From WTFY01 sp965205275 (GTDB lineage: Bacteria; Pseudomonadota; Gammaproteobacteria; UBA4575), in the NCBI GenBank assembly GCA_965205275.1, contig OZ242168.1:1798001-1862000 (forward strand): a DNA stretch of 64,000 nucleotides, given 5' to 3'. Under the pieces are notes generated by a model. It was not told the DNA's origin. It searched no databases and saw nothing but the letters and a program-made list of their open reading frames with translations. Position numbers and translations under genes: made by a program. This document shows, piece after piece, positions 1 to 8,553 of this stretch (positions are counted from its first letter, which is position 1; each line of letters opens with the position of its first letter).

Positions 1-555
1 TTGGTTATTTCATACGATATCTTAGTGCAGAAACAGCTTCCGACTACCTTTTTGTTAGACATGACTATTCTCCCGTTTTGTACACTATAGAACACTTTAT
101 TATAGCCTTATTGAATAGTCGGCCTGCAGAGGCGTATTCTTCAAGGCCTTCCATGATGGCTGCCTTGCGGTTCGAGGTGCGGGCACGCAGGCCGAAGTCC
201 GGAAGGTTGCTGTCCCGGTGGAACCGGTCCGATCCATTGCTCGGATGCGACCGGCGGTCCGCTTTGTGATCTTGATCTATGCGGGCCTGGCGGCCCCCAT
301 TTCCTTTGCTGCGAATCACTATATCAAACCGGGAATCCTGTAGGGAATTTTTCCTCCGACACCGACACCGGCGAAATTGTCAGTGCCAGAAATCACTGTG
401 TGCTGAATCTGCCTGGATGGCTTTCAGGTGCCTCTAGATCACGATCCATGCTATCCCCTGGCAAGCCAGGTTTTGATGCAGGGGCCACACCCTGCCCGGC
501 GATGGGGAGTCCTGTGTCCATCCCTGCCGGGCCTTGATCCGTGACGCCGTTGCCT
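1..555. other. Region without a supported gene
   Basis: No convincing complete gene. A plus-strand reading ending at the TAG at 341-343 gives a short hydrophobic C-terminus (about 35 residues with one membrane-like segment), which could be the tail of a decayed membrane protein, but no start, RBS or family motif is visible. The minus strand here is downstream of the TPR gene and shows no clear terminator. Confidence 0.3.
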
Positions 556-1347
556 TCACCTTGACGACGGGCTGTCGAGGCCCGCCAGCTTCTCGACGGC
601 CCTTTGGTGCAGAATCTGTTCGTAAGCGTTTTTCGACGGTATCCGGGTCGCGCGCGAAAGCAGGTCACGCGCCGGCTCGCGATACTTTTTGTGATTCAGG
701 AGCAACAGGCCAAGTCCATATTCGACGAGCACCCCTTTCTCTTCGGGCGCGAGTTCGAGGGCTTGTTCGTAGTGTGCCAGCGCGCGCTTTTTTGAAGCGC
801 CGTACACCATTTTGGCCATGAGTCCGCCGCCGTCGATGGCGCCTGCATGCCAGGCCGCCAGGCTCACATGAGCGGCTGCCATCTCCGGGTCCAGGTCAAG
901 TGCAGTTTCGATCGCCTTGCGTATTTCCCCCACATACCCTTTTTTGGCGGCTTTCATCCCTCCGATTGCCTGTGCATACCGGCCCATGGCATGGGCCAAC
1001 TGTAAATAGGCTTGCGGACGGGTCGTATCAAGGCGGATCGCCTCTTGCGCCAATCCCATCGCACGCTCCAGCAAAGCCTTTTTTTCATCATTTTCGCCAA
1101 TATAGTGGTGGCCGTGTATGGCCAGCGATCCGGCCGCCAGCGCATAGCCTTCGGAGGTCTGGAGGGCTTCGCCGAGCTCGGCGGCCTCGGTGAACCGACC
1201 TTCAGCAAATGCCATACGGGCCGCTTCAATTGACTGGGCCCTGGCGGCCCCTGCAGGCAGGAGCCCTTGTGCGATGGCCAGGCAGGCGAGGAGTGTAGCG
1301 GTAGCTTTGATCACGGGATTTGAGGTGAATGGATGGCGAGCCAGCAC
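556..1347 (-). CDS. TPR-repeat secreted protein, unknown function
   Basis: 263 residues from a GTG at 1347. A second GTG at 1314 would place a clean signal peptide (hydrophobic stretch LLACLAIAQGLLPAG, then ARAQS cleavage region) at the very N-terminus and is an equally good start; no strong Shine-Dalgarno is visible for either. After the signal peptide the protein is alpha-helical and alanine-rich with tetratricopeptide-like helical pairs (for example the segment with TRPQAYLQLAHAMGRYAQA and the one with KRALAHYEQALELAPEEKG, residues about 105-215). Such proteins usually act as periplasmic scaffolds. No catalytic motif is seen. It lies downstream of the transporter operon on the same strand but is separated from it by about 250 bp holding a gene remnant, so it is probably transcribed separately. 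The function is not known. Confidence 0.8.
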   Translation of the reverse strand: MLARHPFTSNPVIKATATLLACLAIAQGLLPAGAARAQSIEAARMAFAEGRFTEAAELGEALQTSEGYALAAGSLAIHGHHYIGENDEKKALLERAMGLAQEAIRLDTTRPQAYLQLAHAMGRYAQAIGGMKAAKKGYVGEIRKAIETALDLDPEMAAAHVSLAAWHAGAIDGGGLMAKMVYGASKKRALAHYEQALELAPEEKGVLVEYGLGLLLLNHKKYREPARDLLSRATRIPSKNAYEQILHQRAVEKLAGLDSPSSR

Positions 1348-1356
1348 TGCCTGGGA

Positions 1357-1575
1357 TCATGCATAAGGAAAGCGAGGCCTGTCAAGTGTTGGTGCGGTGC
1401 TGTCCGGGAAGGGAATTGCAGATAATCCTGACCATCGGTCAGCCGGTGGCTTCAATCCCGGGCTCCCCCGGGTTCCGGTGGGCACCGTCCCGCTGATCAT
1501 GGCCCCGGTCTCATCGACCTTCACCATTATCGTCAAGGCCGCTGCAGTCGCCCCGATCCGGCTCGTATTCTTCAA
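1357..1575 (-). pseudogene. Calx-beta repeat remnant
   Basis: The minus strand encodes a short piece with the sequence pattern of one Calx-beta repeat: RIGATAAALTIMVKVDETG followed by AMISGTVP. This lines up with the repeats of the large autotransporter at 37606-41895 (RTGETTTALTVTLQVSETG, then DMISGTPP). Nothing else of such a gene, neither signal peptide nor barrel, is present here, and the fragment has no credible start. It is best read as a leftover of a second Calx-beta adhesin gene. Confidence 0.5.
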
Positions 1576-1599
1576 GGATTCTCAGCGGAGTCCCCGGAC

Positions 1600-2379
1600 T
1601 CAGGCGTGATCGAGGATCTGGCTCAGGAACAGTTTGGTCCGGTCGTGTGTGGGGTGATTGAAGAATTCCTGCGGGGTATTCTCCTCGATAATCTCCCCGT
1701 CATCCATGAAAATTACCCGGTCCGCGACGGTTTTTGCAAACCCCATTTCATGGGTCACGCACAACATGGTAATGCCTTCGCTGGCCAGTTCAATCATGAC
1801 TTCAAGCACTTCCTTGATCATTTCCGGATCGAGGGCCGAAGTGGGTTCGTCGAACAACATGATTTTGGGACGCATGCACAGGCTTCGGGCGATCGCGACA
1901 CGCTGTTGCTGCCCCCCTGAAAGCTGTCCGGTGTACTTGCCGGCCTGCTCCGGAATCTTCACCCGTTCAAGGTACTTCATGGCGGTGGCTTCGGCCTCGG
2001 CCCTGGGCATTTTTTTGACCCATATCGGGGCCAGGGTACAGTTCTCCAGAGCGGTGAGATGAGGAAAAAGGTTGAAATGCTGGAAGACCATGCCCACTTC
2101 ACTGCGGACTTTCTCGATATTCTTGAGGTTATTGGTCAGTTTTATTCCATCGACGATGACGTCCCCTTTCTGATGTTCCTCAAGTCGGTTGATGCAGCGG
2201 ATCACGGTGGATTTGCCCGAACCGGAAGGTCCGCAGATCACGATTTTCTCCCCGCGGGCGACCAGCAGGTTCAGATTCTTGAGCACGTGAAACTGGCCGT
2301 ACCATTTGTTCACGTTGCGCAGCTCAACCGCATACCCATTCCCCTCCGAGGGCTTGTCATTGTGTTCGCGTTCTGCCAT
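1600..2379 (-). CDS. aapP: Amino-acid ABC transporter ATPase AapP
   Basis: 259 residues. Cytoplasmic ATPase that powers uptake of L-amino acids by the AapJQMP importer. All motifs of an ABC ATPase are present: Walker A GPSGSGKST at residues 50-58, Q-loop at VFQHFN (about 98-103), signature LSGGQQQ at 153-159, Walker B IMLFDEPT at 173-180, and the H-loop histidine at 210. The length is normal for the GlnQ/AapP class. It is the last gene of a four-gene minus-strand operon; 15 bp separate it from aapM. The ATG is chosen because the residues before the conserved VELRNVNKWYG core match the usual short N-terminal extension of AapP proteins. The sequence cannot tell which amino acids are transported. 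Confidence 0.95.
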   Translation of the reverse strand: MAEREHNDKPSEGNGYAVELRNVNKWYGQFHVLKNLNLLVARGEKIVICGPSGSGKSTVIRCINRLEEHQKGDVIVDGIKLTNNLKNIEKVRSEVGMVFQHFNLFPHLTALENCTLAPIWVKKMPRAEAEATAMKYLERVKIPEQAGKYTGQLSGGQQQRVAIARSLCMRPKIMLFDEPTSALDPEMIKEVLEVMIELASEGITMLCVTHEMGFAKTVADRVIFMDDGEIIEENTPQEFFNHPTHDRTKLFLSQILDHA

Positions 2380-2394
2380 TTCGTCTCCGTTGGG

Positions 2395-3504
2395 TTATCG
2401 TTGATGTCCTGTGTGCAGCTTGTTTTCCAGATAAAGCGAGTAGCGGGCCATTCCGAAACAGGATATGAAAAAGAAAATGGCGACAAACAGATAGACTTCG
2501 TTGGAAAGCCCCGTCCACTTGGTGTCCGCAAGCGAGGAACGTCCGATCCCGAGCGGATCGAGCAGTCCGATGACGATCACCAGCGTGGTGTCCTTGTATA
2601 GGCCAATGAAGGTGTTCACGATCCCCGGTATGGAGATTTTCAGTGCCTGGGGCAGGACAATCAGCCGCATGGATTGCCAGTACTTCAGTCCCATGGCATC
2701 GGCCGCTTCGGTCTGGCCCTTGGGGATGGCCTGCAGTCCGCCACGAATGACCTCCGCCATGTAGGCCGATGCAAACAGTGTCACCATGATCAGTACACGC
2801 AACAACAAATCAAAGGTCGTGCCTTTCGGCAGGAAGTAATTGAGCATGGTCGAAGCGACGAACAGCAGCGTGATCAACGGCACGCCACGAATAAATTCAA
2901 TGAATCCCACGCAGAGCAGCCTGATGATGGGGAGCTGGGACTGTCTTCCCAGTGCCAGAAGTATGCCGATCGGGAGCGAAAAGGCGATGCCGGTCACACC
3001 GATGACCAGTGTCAGCATGAACCCCCCGAACTCGTCCGTCGCGACCGGTTCCAGCCCGAATCCCCCCAGCAACAGCCAACCCACAATCAGCGGGAAGCTC
3101 ATGGAAAAGCAGAGTCCGTATTTCCGCAAGGGGAGTCTGTCATAGAGCACAGGAATCAATGCAGCGGGCAGGAGGATGAATGAAAGATTCACTCTCCATC
3201 GCTCCTCGATCGGATAAAATCCGTAGGTGAACAGCCTGAATCGCTCACTGATGAACGCCCAGCAGGCTCCGCCTGCCTGGGCCCGGCACTCATTCCGGTC
3301 AGCGCCGGTAAACGCCGCATCGAAAAGCAGCCAGTCCAGCGTCGGCGGGACGATTATGTACAGCAGCCAGATCGAAACGGCCGTCATCACGATATTGGAA
3401 GGCGAGGACAACAGGTTCTGGCGAACCCATGCAATGGGGCCGATGGTGTGCACAGGCGGCGGCAGGTCAGGGTGTTCGCCGGGTTGGTAGGTATTTTCAG
3501 CCAT
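2395..3504 (-). CDS. aapM: Amino-acid ABC transporter permease AapM
   Basis: 369 residues; inner-membrane permease subunit of the AapJQMP general amino-acid importer. The N-terminal part carries two or three extra membrane segments and a long periplasmic loop, as is characteristic of AapM compared with the shorter HisM-type permeases. The C-terminal half is the binding-protein-dependent transport domain, with the EAA-type loop visible as QTEAADAMGLKYWQSMRLIVLPQA, which couples to the AapP ATPase. It lies 9 bp downstream of aapQ and 15 bp upstream of aapP, so co-translation in one operon is very likely. Confidence 0.93.
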   Translation of the reverse strand: MAENTYQPGEHPDLPPPVHTIGPIAWVRQNLLSSPSNIVMTAVSIWLLYIIVPPTLDWLLFDAAFTGADRNECRAQAGGACWAFISERFRLFTYGFYPIEERWRVNLSFILLPAALIPVLYDRLPLRKYGLCFSMSFPLIVGWLLLGGFGLEPVATDEFGGFMLTLVIGVTGIAFSLPIGILLALGRQSQLPIIRLLCVGFIEFIRGVPLITLLFVASTMLNYFLPKGTTFDLLLRVLIMVTLFASAYMAEVIRGGLQAIPKGQTEAADAMGLKYWQSMRLIVLPQALKISIPGIVNTFIGLYKDTTLVIVIGLLDPLGIGRSSLADTKWTGLSNEVYLFVAIFFFISCFGMARYSLYLENKLHTGHQR

Positions 3505-3513
3505 TCCAGTCCC

Positions 3514-4701
3514 CTACCGTTCCACCAGCTTGATACGCTTGTTGTACCAGTTCATCGCCGCGGATATCAGCAGCGACAGCACCAGGTACAGCAGCAGTAC
3601 AATGATCATGCATTCCATCTCCCGACCGGTCTGGTTGAGTGAGATGCCGCCGACGGTGGCCACGATATCCATGTACCCGATGGCGATTGCCAGCGATGAG
3701 TTCTTGGCCAGGTTCAGGTACTGGCTGGTCAACGGGGGGACAATGACCCGAAGGGCCTGGGGGATGACCACCAGGCTCAGCGTGCGCCCGCGACTGACAC
3801 CCAGAGCCAGGGAAGCCTCGGTTTGCCCATGGCTCACGGCAAGGATCCCGGCACGAACGATTTCCCCGATGAATGAAGCGGTATACAGTGACAGGGCCAG
3901 CCACAGGGCGACGAATTCCGGGCGAACCACCATTCCGCCCTTGAAGTTGAATTTGTGCAGTGCCGGGATATCCCAGGTGATCGGGCTTCCGAGCAGGAAG
4001 TACGCGAGCACAGGCGCGCCGAGGATGGCCCCGAGTCCGATCCAGAACACGGGGTAGTGTTTCCCTGTCTCGTCCTGCGCTCTGCGGGCGTATTTTCTGA
4101 ACCACAGGAAAAAGACGATGCCCGCGGCAAACACGGCAACCACTCCCCAGAACAGCGGCTCATAAACCGGCTTCGGGACAAAAACCCCCCGGTTGGTGAG
4201 GAAGGCCACCTCATTGATCCCGGTGGCCTGCTTGGGCATGGGCAGCGAGTGCACGATGATCCCGTGGACCAGCAGGATGTGAAGCAGGACCGGTACATTG
4301 CGAACATACTCGATGTACACATAGGCGAGTTTGTTCGTCAGCCAGTTCTTTGACAGCCGCAGTACACCCAGCATAAACCCTACGATGGTGGCCAGTATGA
4401 TTCCGCAGACGGCGACGAGCAGGGTGTTGAGAATCCCGACCAGCATAGCCGTGAAGTGCGTCGACCGGGAGGAGTATGGAATGAAGTGCTGGTTAATGTC
4501 GTAGTTGGACTGCTGCCACAGGAACTTGTAGCTGAACCCCTTGCCAATGGCGTCCAGGTTGATGAATGCGTTGCGAACGATATAGGCGAGGAAACCGAAA
4601 ATTAATACAGTGGCGATGACTTGTACCACGACAGAGCGGATGCCTTTATCGTTCCACAGTCTTGAGAGGAGGTTTCCCTCAGGTATGGTCGCTTCACTCA
4701 T
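3514..4701 (-). CDS. aapQ: Amino-acid ABC transporter permease AapQ
   Basis: 395 residues; the second inner-membrane permease, forming a heterodimer with AapM. An N-terminal transmembrane segment (VVVQVIATVLIFGFLAYIV) is followed by a periplasmic region and the transport domain, which begins around FTAMLVGILNTLLVAVCG. The coupling loop is GQTEASLALGVSRGRTLSLV near residue 310. About 90 residues between the first and later helices form the long insertion typical of AapQ. It is separated from aapJ by 222 bp containing a terminator hairpin, so it is probably made in smaller amounts than the binding protein. Confidence 0.93.
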   Translation of the reverse strand: MSEATIPEGNLLSRLWNDKGIRSVVVQVIATVLIFGFLAYIVRNAFINLDAIGKGFSYKFLWQQSNYDINQHFIPYSSRSTHFTAMLVGILNTLLVAVCGIILATIVGFMLGVLRLSKNWLTNKLAYVYIEYVRNVPVLLHILLVHGIIVHSLPMPKQATGINEVAFLTNRGVFVPKPVYEPLFWGVVAVFAAGIVFFLWFRKYARRAQDETGKHYPVFWIGLGAILGAPVLAYFLLGSPITWDIPALHKFNFKGGMVVRPEFVALWLALSLYTASFIGEIVRAGILAVSHGQTEASLALGVSRGRTLSLVVIPQALRVIVPPLTSQYLNLAKNSSLAIAIGYMDIVATVGGISLNQTGREMECMIIVLLLYLVLSLLISAAMNWYNKRIKLVER

Positions 4702-4865
4702 ACGATGACTTACGGGCTCGCCAGTCCCGGGTCATGCCATCGGGTGTCGGTTCTTCGGCATCGGTTCCCGGGGTCATTACGGATTGCTCATGATGAGCAT
4801 GAACCGGTCCTGTTGACCTGTCAATAGCGACCCTGAACTCAAGCCGGATACGCGATTTCCGGCTG

Positions 4866-4903
4866 AAAAACGGGGCGCTCCACACCGTGCAGCCCCCCGT
4901 TTC
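4866..4903 (-). terminator. Intercistronic terminator after aapJ
   Basis: Read on the minus strand, a stem of about 12 bp (AAACGGGGGGCT pairing with CGCCCCGTTT, one mismatch) closes a loop of about 11 nt and is followed by a run of five T. It lies about 20 bp beyond the aapJ stop and before aapQ. A partial terminator in this place is common in ABC importers, where the binding protein must be made in excess over the membrane parts. Confidence 0.7.
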
Positions 4904-4923
4904 CCTTGTTTCGAAACTGCCCG

Positions 4924-5943
4924 TTAGCGAATCGGTGCCGCGTACAGAATACCGCCCATTTTCCAGGACGCGTTCAGGCCGCGGTCCAGGGCAAGCGGGG
5001 TATCCGGACCGACGTTCGCATTGAAGATTTCAGCATAGTTTCCAGCCACTGAAATTGCGTGCATCGCCCATTTCGCATCCAGGCCGAGTACGCCACCCAT
5101 GTCGCCTTCGGTGCCGCACAGCCGGTTGATGCTCGGGTTAGTGCCCGAGGTTGAGCAAAGTCCAGCGGCGTTGTCCTTGGTGATACCGAGTTCCTCGGCG
5201 ATGATGATTGCATTGACCACCCATTTTGCGATGTCCGCCCAGTTGTCGTCACCGTGGCGCACGGCACCGGCCAGGGGTTCCTTGGAAATGATTTCCGGAA
5301 GAATCGTGTGTGCAGTAGGGTCGTCGAGTACGGCCCGGGTAGATGCCAGGGCGGATACGTCCGTGGTGTAGGCATCGCAACGGCCTGCCGTGTAGTTGGA
5401 AATGCTTTCCTCGTTGGTCTCGGTGTTCACCGGCTCATAGCTCATCCCGTTGGAATTGAAGTAATCCGCCAGGTTCAGTTCCGTGGTGGTACCGGTCTGG
5501 ATACAGACGGAGGCCCCACCAAGTTGCGTCGTTGAGGCGATGTCCATGTCCTTGCGAACCAGGAAGCCCTGACCATCATAGTAGTTGACGGGCAGGAAGG
5601 TCAGTTTGAGGTCCGTATCACGACTCATGGTCTCGGTTGTGTTGCGGAACAGGATGTCGCCTTCCCCTGAGTTGAGCAGGGTGAACCGGGTTTTTGAGGT
5701 AGACGGAACGAATTTGACTTTTTCGCCGTCCCCCAGCACCGCCGCCGCTACTGCACGGCAGAAATCGACATCGAAGCCCTGCCAGCGGCCATTTTCATCC
5801 GGCGATGCGAACCCCGCCAAACCGGTTGTAACCACGCAGTTGAGCTCACCTCGGGCCTGTACGTCTTCCAGCGTACCCGCCTGAGCAGTAACCGCTGCAA
5901 GCGATAATACAGCCCCAATGACTGCAAGTTTGGTAATTTTCAT
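4924..5943 (-). CDS. aapJ: Periplasmic amino-acid-binding protein AapJ
   Basis: 339 residues; first gene of the operon. An N-terminal signal peptide (MKITKLAVIGAVLSLAAV, cleavage after TAQA at about residue 22) exports it to the periplasm, where it captures amino acids for AapQM. The mature part is an SBP_bac_3 fold of the general L-amino-acid class: GELNCVVTTGLAGFASPDE near the N-terminus, then GRWQGFDVDFCRAVAAAVLGD, and the later GAVRHGDDNWADIAKWVVNA region, all typical of AapJ. The length matches the family (about 340). The promoter should be in the roughly 150 bp between the start and the IS3 element at 7408-6103; that element lies upstream and may have altered regulation. Confidence 0.95.
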   Translation of the reverse strand: MKITKLAVIGAVLSLAAVTAQAGTLEDVQARGELNCVVTTGLAGFASPDENGRWQGFDVDFCRAVAAAVLGDGEKVKFVPSTSKTRFTLLNSGEGDILFRNTTETMSRDTDLKLTFLPVNYYDGQGFLVRKDMDIASTTQLGGASVCIQTGTTTELNLADYFNSNGMSYEPVNTETNEESISNYTAGRCDAYTTDVSALASTRAVLDDPTAHTILPEIISKEPLAGAVRHGDDNWADIAKWVVNAIIIAEELGITKDNAAGLCSTSGTNPSINRLCGTEGDMGGVLGLDAKWAMHAISVAGNYAEIFNANVGPDTPLALDRGLNASWKMGGILYAAPIR

Positions 5944-6141
5944 CTGGATCTCCTCATTATGTTTATTCTAAGTTGTTAAGGGCTTGTCACACCAAATGAA
6001 AAGTGCGGGCCCATGTGTCTGGTCGCATTCAATTGGCATGCGTAGAGTCTAGCCCACCCGTGACCGGGTTTGGTGATCATCTGGGAGTAGTATATCACGC
6101 ATTGAATCGCCCCGGGTTTACCGGAGACTGTTTAGTTTGAG

Positions 6142-7038
6142 TCATGCTGCTTGAGCCGACTCGGTTAGTTGATAATACATCATTTCGTATTCAGCAGGTG
6201 GTACATCGCCAATCGGTTGGAGCAATCGCCGATGATTGAACCAGTCCACCCAGGTCAAGGTGGCCTGTTCCACGGCCTCCAGGCCCCGCCAGGGACCCGC
6301 TTTGTAGATCACTTCCGTTTTGTACAGGCCGTTGATGGTTTCAGCCAAGGCATTGTCGTAAGCATCACCAACCCTTCCAACCGATGCGTTGAACCCCGCC
6401 TCATCCAGTCGCTCGGTGTAACGAATCGAGAGGTACTGGCTGCCACGATCACTGTGATGTATGACCCCTCGTGGCTTTCCCCGGGCCCACAGCGCTTGTT
6501 CCAGCGCATCCAGAACCAACGCTGTCTGCATTGATTTCAGAACACGCCAACCCACGATAAAACGTGAGAACACATCCACCACAAACGCCACATACACAAA
6601 CCCGGATCGGGTCCTCACATACGTGATATCGGCCACCCAAAGCTGATTCGGTCGCGCTGCGACAAACTGACGATTCACCCGGTCCAAAGGGTGATCGGCC
6701 AAGTCTGCCGGAAGGGTCGTCTTGCAGCGTCGACCGCGCCTGATCCCTGCCAAGCTCAGTTTCCTCATCAACCGCTCCACGGTGCAGCGCGCAGCCACAA
6801 TCGACTCTCGCTTGAGTTGCTTCCAAACCTTACGCGCACCCTAAACACATCGGTTTTCATGCCCGACACGGCTGATCTCGATTTCCAGCACCGCGTCTGT
6901 GCGAGCACGGGCTGAGCGTCGCTGCGGATACGATTCCAGTTGTTTGACGCGATAATACGTCGACGGTGCGACCGGCAATACGGCGCAGATCGACTCGACA
7001 CCGTGGTCGTCTCGATAGTGATCAATAAATGACACCAT
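6142..7038 (-). pseudogene. IS-A OrfB transposase with amber codon
   Basis: The 298-residue DDE integrase-core transposase (rve domain) of copy 2 is read here as two pieces, 7038-6841 and 6798-6142. They are in the same frame; the break is one TAT-to-TAG change at 6841-6843, at the Tyr of the sequence CVYGARKVW. One other substitution (Ser for Pro near residue 16) is seen. The downstream part keeps the catalytic motifs: D in WVADITYV, D in HHSDRGSQY and E in NALAETINGLYK. It could be rescued only by suppression of the stop codon. Confidence 0.9.
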
Positions 7039-7358
7039 TACCTCGGTCGGCGGTCGAACTCCGCCTGGGCGAAAAAAGCCGCTGCCTTTCGCAAGATCTC
7101 ATTCGCCCGCTTCAGTTCGCGTACTTCACGTTCCAGTTCCTTGAATTTCTGAGCGTGATCCGTCGTGAGACCAGACCTCCCTCCCTGATCAATCTCCACT
7201 TGTCGAATCCACTTTCTCAGTGTTTCCGGCGTACAGCCGATCTTTCCAGCAACCGATTGCGTTGCAGACCAACGCGATGAATGTTCATGTTCGCTGGTGA
7301 ATACCAATCGAACCGCTCGTTCCCGTACTTCCGGGGCATAGACAGGTTGTGTTTTCAT
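7038..7358 (-). CDS. IS-A OrfA transposase
   Basis: 106 residues, identical to OrfA of the intact copy. N-terminal helix-turn-helix of the IS3 OrfA class (VRERAVRLVF ... GCTPETLRKWIRQVE) followed by a leucine-rich coiled coil (FKELEREVRELKRANEILRKAAAFF), which mediates joining with OrfB after a programmed frameshift. The end overlaps the OrfB start by one base, the usual arrangement for the frameshift. Confidence 0.9.
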   Translation of the reverse strand: MKTQPVYAPEVRERAVRLVFTSEHEHSSRWSATQSVAGKIGCTPETLRKWIRQVEIDQGGRSGLTTDHAQKFKELEREVRELKRANEILRKAAAFFAQAEFDRRPR

Positions 7359-7425
7359 AGGCTAATCCTCTCAAAGGTTTTAGCCTCCGACAATACCGGG
7401 GCGGTTCATTAATACTTTTCAACCC

Positions 7426-7832
7426 AGGTCAGGTCCGACCAGGCCCGCCAGCCTGAATCGTTGAGCCTTTGTTTGTCCGCGATGGCAGGCTGAGTCCGTC
7501 AAGGCATACGGTAAACCAAATATGTCCGGATGCCCCTGGAGTCCAGAAGGTACCCAGGAAGCAATACTTGGATTAATCAAATATGTTCTGAAAAATATTC
7601 TTGTGTACCTTGCTCCTGTATGGCTCCGACAATGCGTTTTACGCCATGCAGGTACGCCGCGGTTCTGAGACTGATGTTCTGTTTTTCAGCCGTATCGAAA
7701 ATGCAGTCTGCCTCCCGGTCCATGGTTTTTTTCAAACGCCGGTTTACTTCCGTCTCTTCCCAGTAAAGTCCTGCACGGTTTTGCAGCCATTCAAAATAAC
7801 TTACCGTGACGCCACCCGCGTTCACGAGCACG
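7426..7832 (-). pseudogene. Duplicated 3' end of glutamate dehydrogenase gene
   Basis: About 400 bp almost identical to 11066-11465, covering the last about 86 codons of the dehydrogenase (DVLVNAGGVTVSYFEWLQN to the C-terminal EYFSEHI) and about 150 bp beyond its stop. The reading frame continues upstream only into unrelated sequence at 7833-7885. It has lost the whole substrate and cofactor-binding part, so it is a non-functional duplicate. Confidence 0.85.
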
Positions 7833-7885
7833 TCCTCCCTTTGGAACAATCTCTCCTTGGAAGCTGCCCGGTGTTTCCAATTCAA

Positions 7886-8249
7886 GGTGCATAGGGTCGA
7901 AAATTTATTACTCGTATCGAAATCAGCGTGATATGCAACATGAATATCGAAAAACGCTTACAAGTATCGATTAACACCCTCTATTGGGCAGTTATTTGTC
8001 CATTTCTCCTTAGCACTCTTCCCTCTATTTGAATTTAAATCTTTCGCAACCGACAACATACAGTCGTCTTCTCAGTTCTATACCGAACTCTCTTTAAATA
8101 AGAGACTGGATAATCAGAAAACTTCCCCAAGAGGAGATAGGTCGCTTCAGCCGTACGTGTTCCCCACGTCTTTGTCACAGCATACGTCTTTTCGTTGACA
8201 TGAATCCGTTCGCCGTCCCCGATGAAATAGCGTCGGGTCTATGGCCTTG
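7886..8249. other. Intergenic region without a gene
   Basis: AT-rich DNA of about 360 bp between the dehydrogenase duplicate and the DUF2188 gene. No conserved ORF, clear terminator or repeat was recognised. Confidence 0.4.
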
Positions 8250-8474
8250 TTACCCTTTGGGAGGAAACGGATCGTTTCCATGGGAATCACGCCCCCTGAT
8301 GCGGCCATCTCGACCGTGGATAAAAAGCTCAGTCTTTTGGTTACGAGCGACTTCCCGACCGGCATCAATCGCCTCATGCTGAGTCCGGTGAACGGACGAT
8401 GCTCTCTGGCTACCGGCACCACGGACAGCCCACCCGTCTTCATGCGGTACGACATGCTGATTACGTTTCGCCAT
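8250..8474 (-). CDS. DUF2188 domain protein
   Basis: 74 residues. The whole protein is one DUF2188 domain: HVVPHEDGWAVRGAGSQRA, then TQHEAIDAGREVARNQ, ELFIHGRDGRIRGRDSHG and the terminal NDPFPPKG, which is the family signature. A strong ribosome site GGAGG lies 5-6 bp before the ATG. The biochemical function of DUF2188 is unknown. It is transcribed divergently from the XRE/ImmA gene, and the two share an intergenic region of 79 bp. Confidence 0.85.
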   Translation of the reverse strand: MAKRNQHVVPHEDGWAVRGAGSQRASSVHRTQHEAIDAGREVARNQKTELFIHGRDGRIRGRDSHGNDPFPPKG

Positions 8475-8487
8475 ATTAACCTCCTGA

Positions 8488-8515
8488 TTGTGCAGGGTTT
8501 ACAAACCTGTATAAT
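8488..8515 (+). promoter_or_regulatory. Promoter and operator of the XRE/ImmA-PIN operon
   Basis: A sigma-70-like promoter: TTGTGC (8488-8493), 16-bp spacer, TATAAT (8510-8515), about 38 bp before the ATG of the XRE/ImmA gene. The spacer contains the small palindrome GGTTTACAAACC (8496-8507), and a TGTAAAC half-site recurs just after the -10 box. The placement suits autorepression by the encoded XRE protein; that is inference. Confidence 0.6.
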
Positions 8516-8553
8516 GATACAAGAATGTAAACTTTAAATCCAGTAGAAGTATA

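Larger units (their letters stand above)
6103..7408 (-). mobile_element. IS3-family element, copy 1 of IS-A (inactive)
   Basis: A 1306-bp element, the same length as the copy at 25399-26704. Imperfect terminal inverted repeats begin TGAATCGCCCCGG on one side and TGAACCGCCCCGG on the other; one base in the outer right repeat differs from copy 2. OrfA is intact and OrfB is interrupted by an amber codon, so this copy should not transpose unaided. No matching target duplication flanks it (CAT on the left, TTA on the right), suggesting loss of the original flanks. Confidence 0.9.

Noticed and set aside
1..343. Possible membrane-protein tail ending at 343
   Set aside because: Only about 35 hydrophobic codons without a start or matching family.
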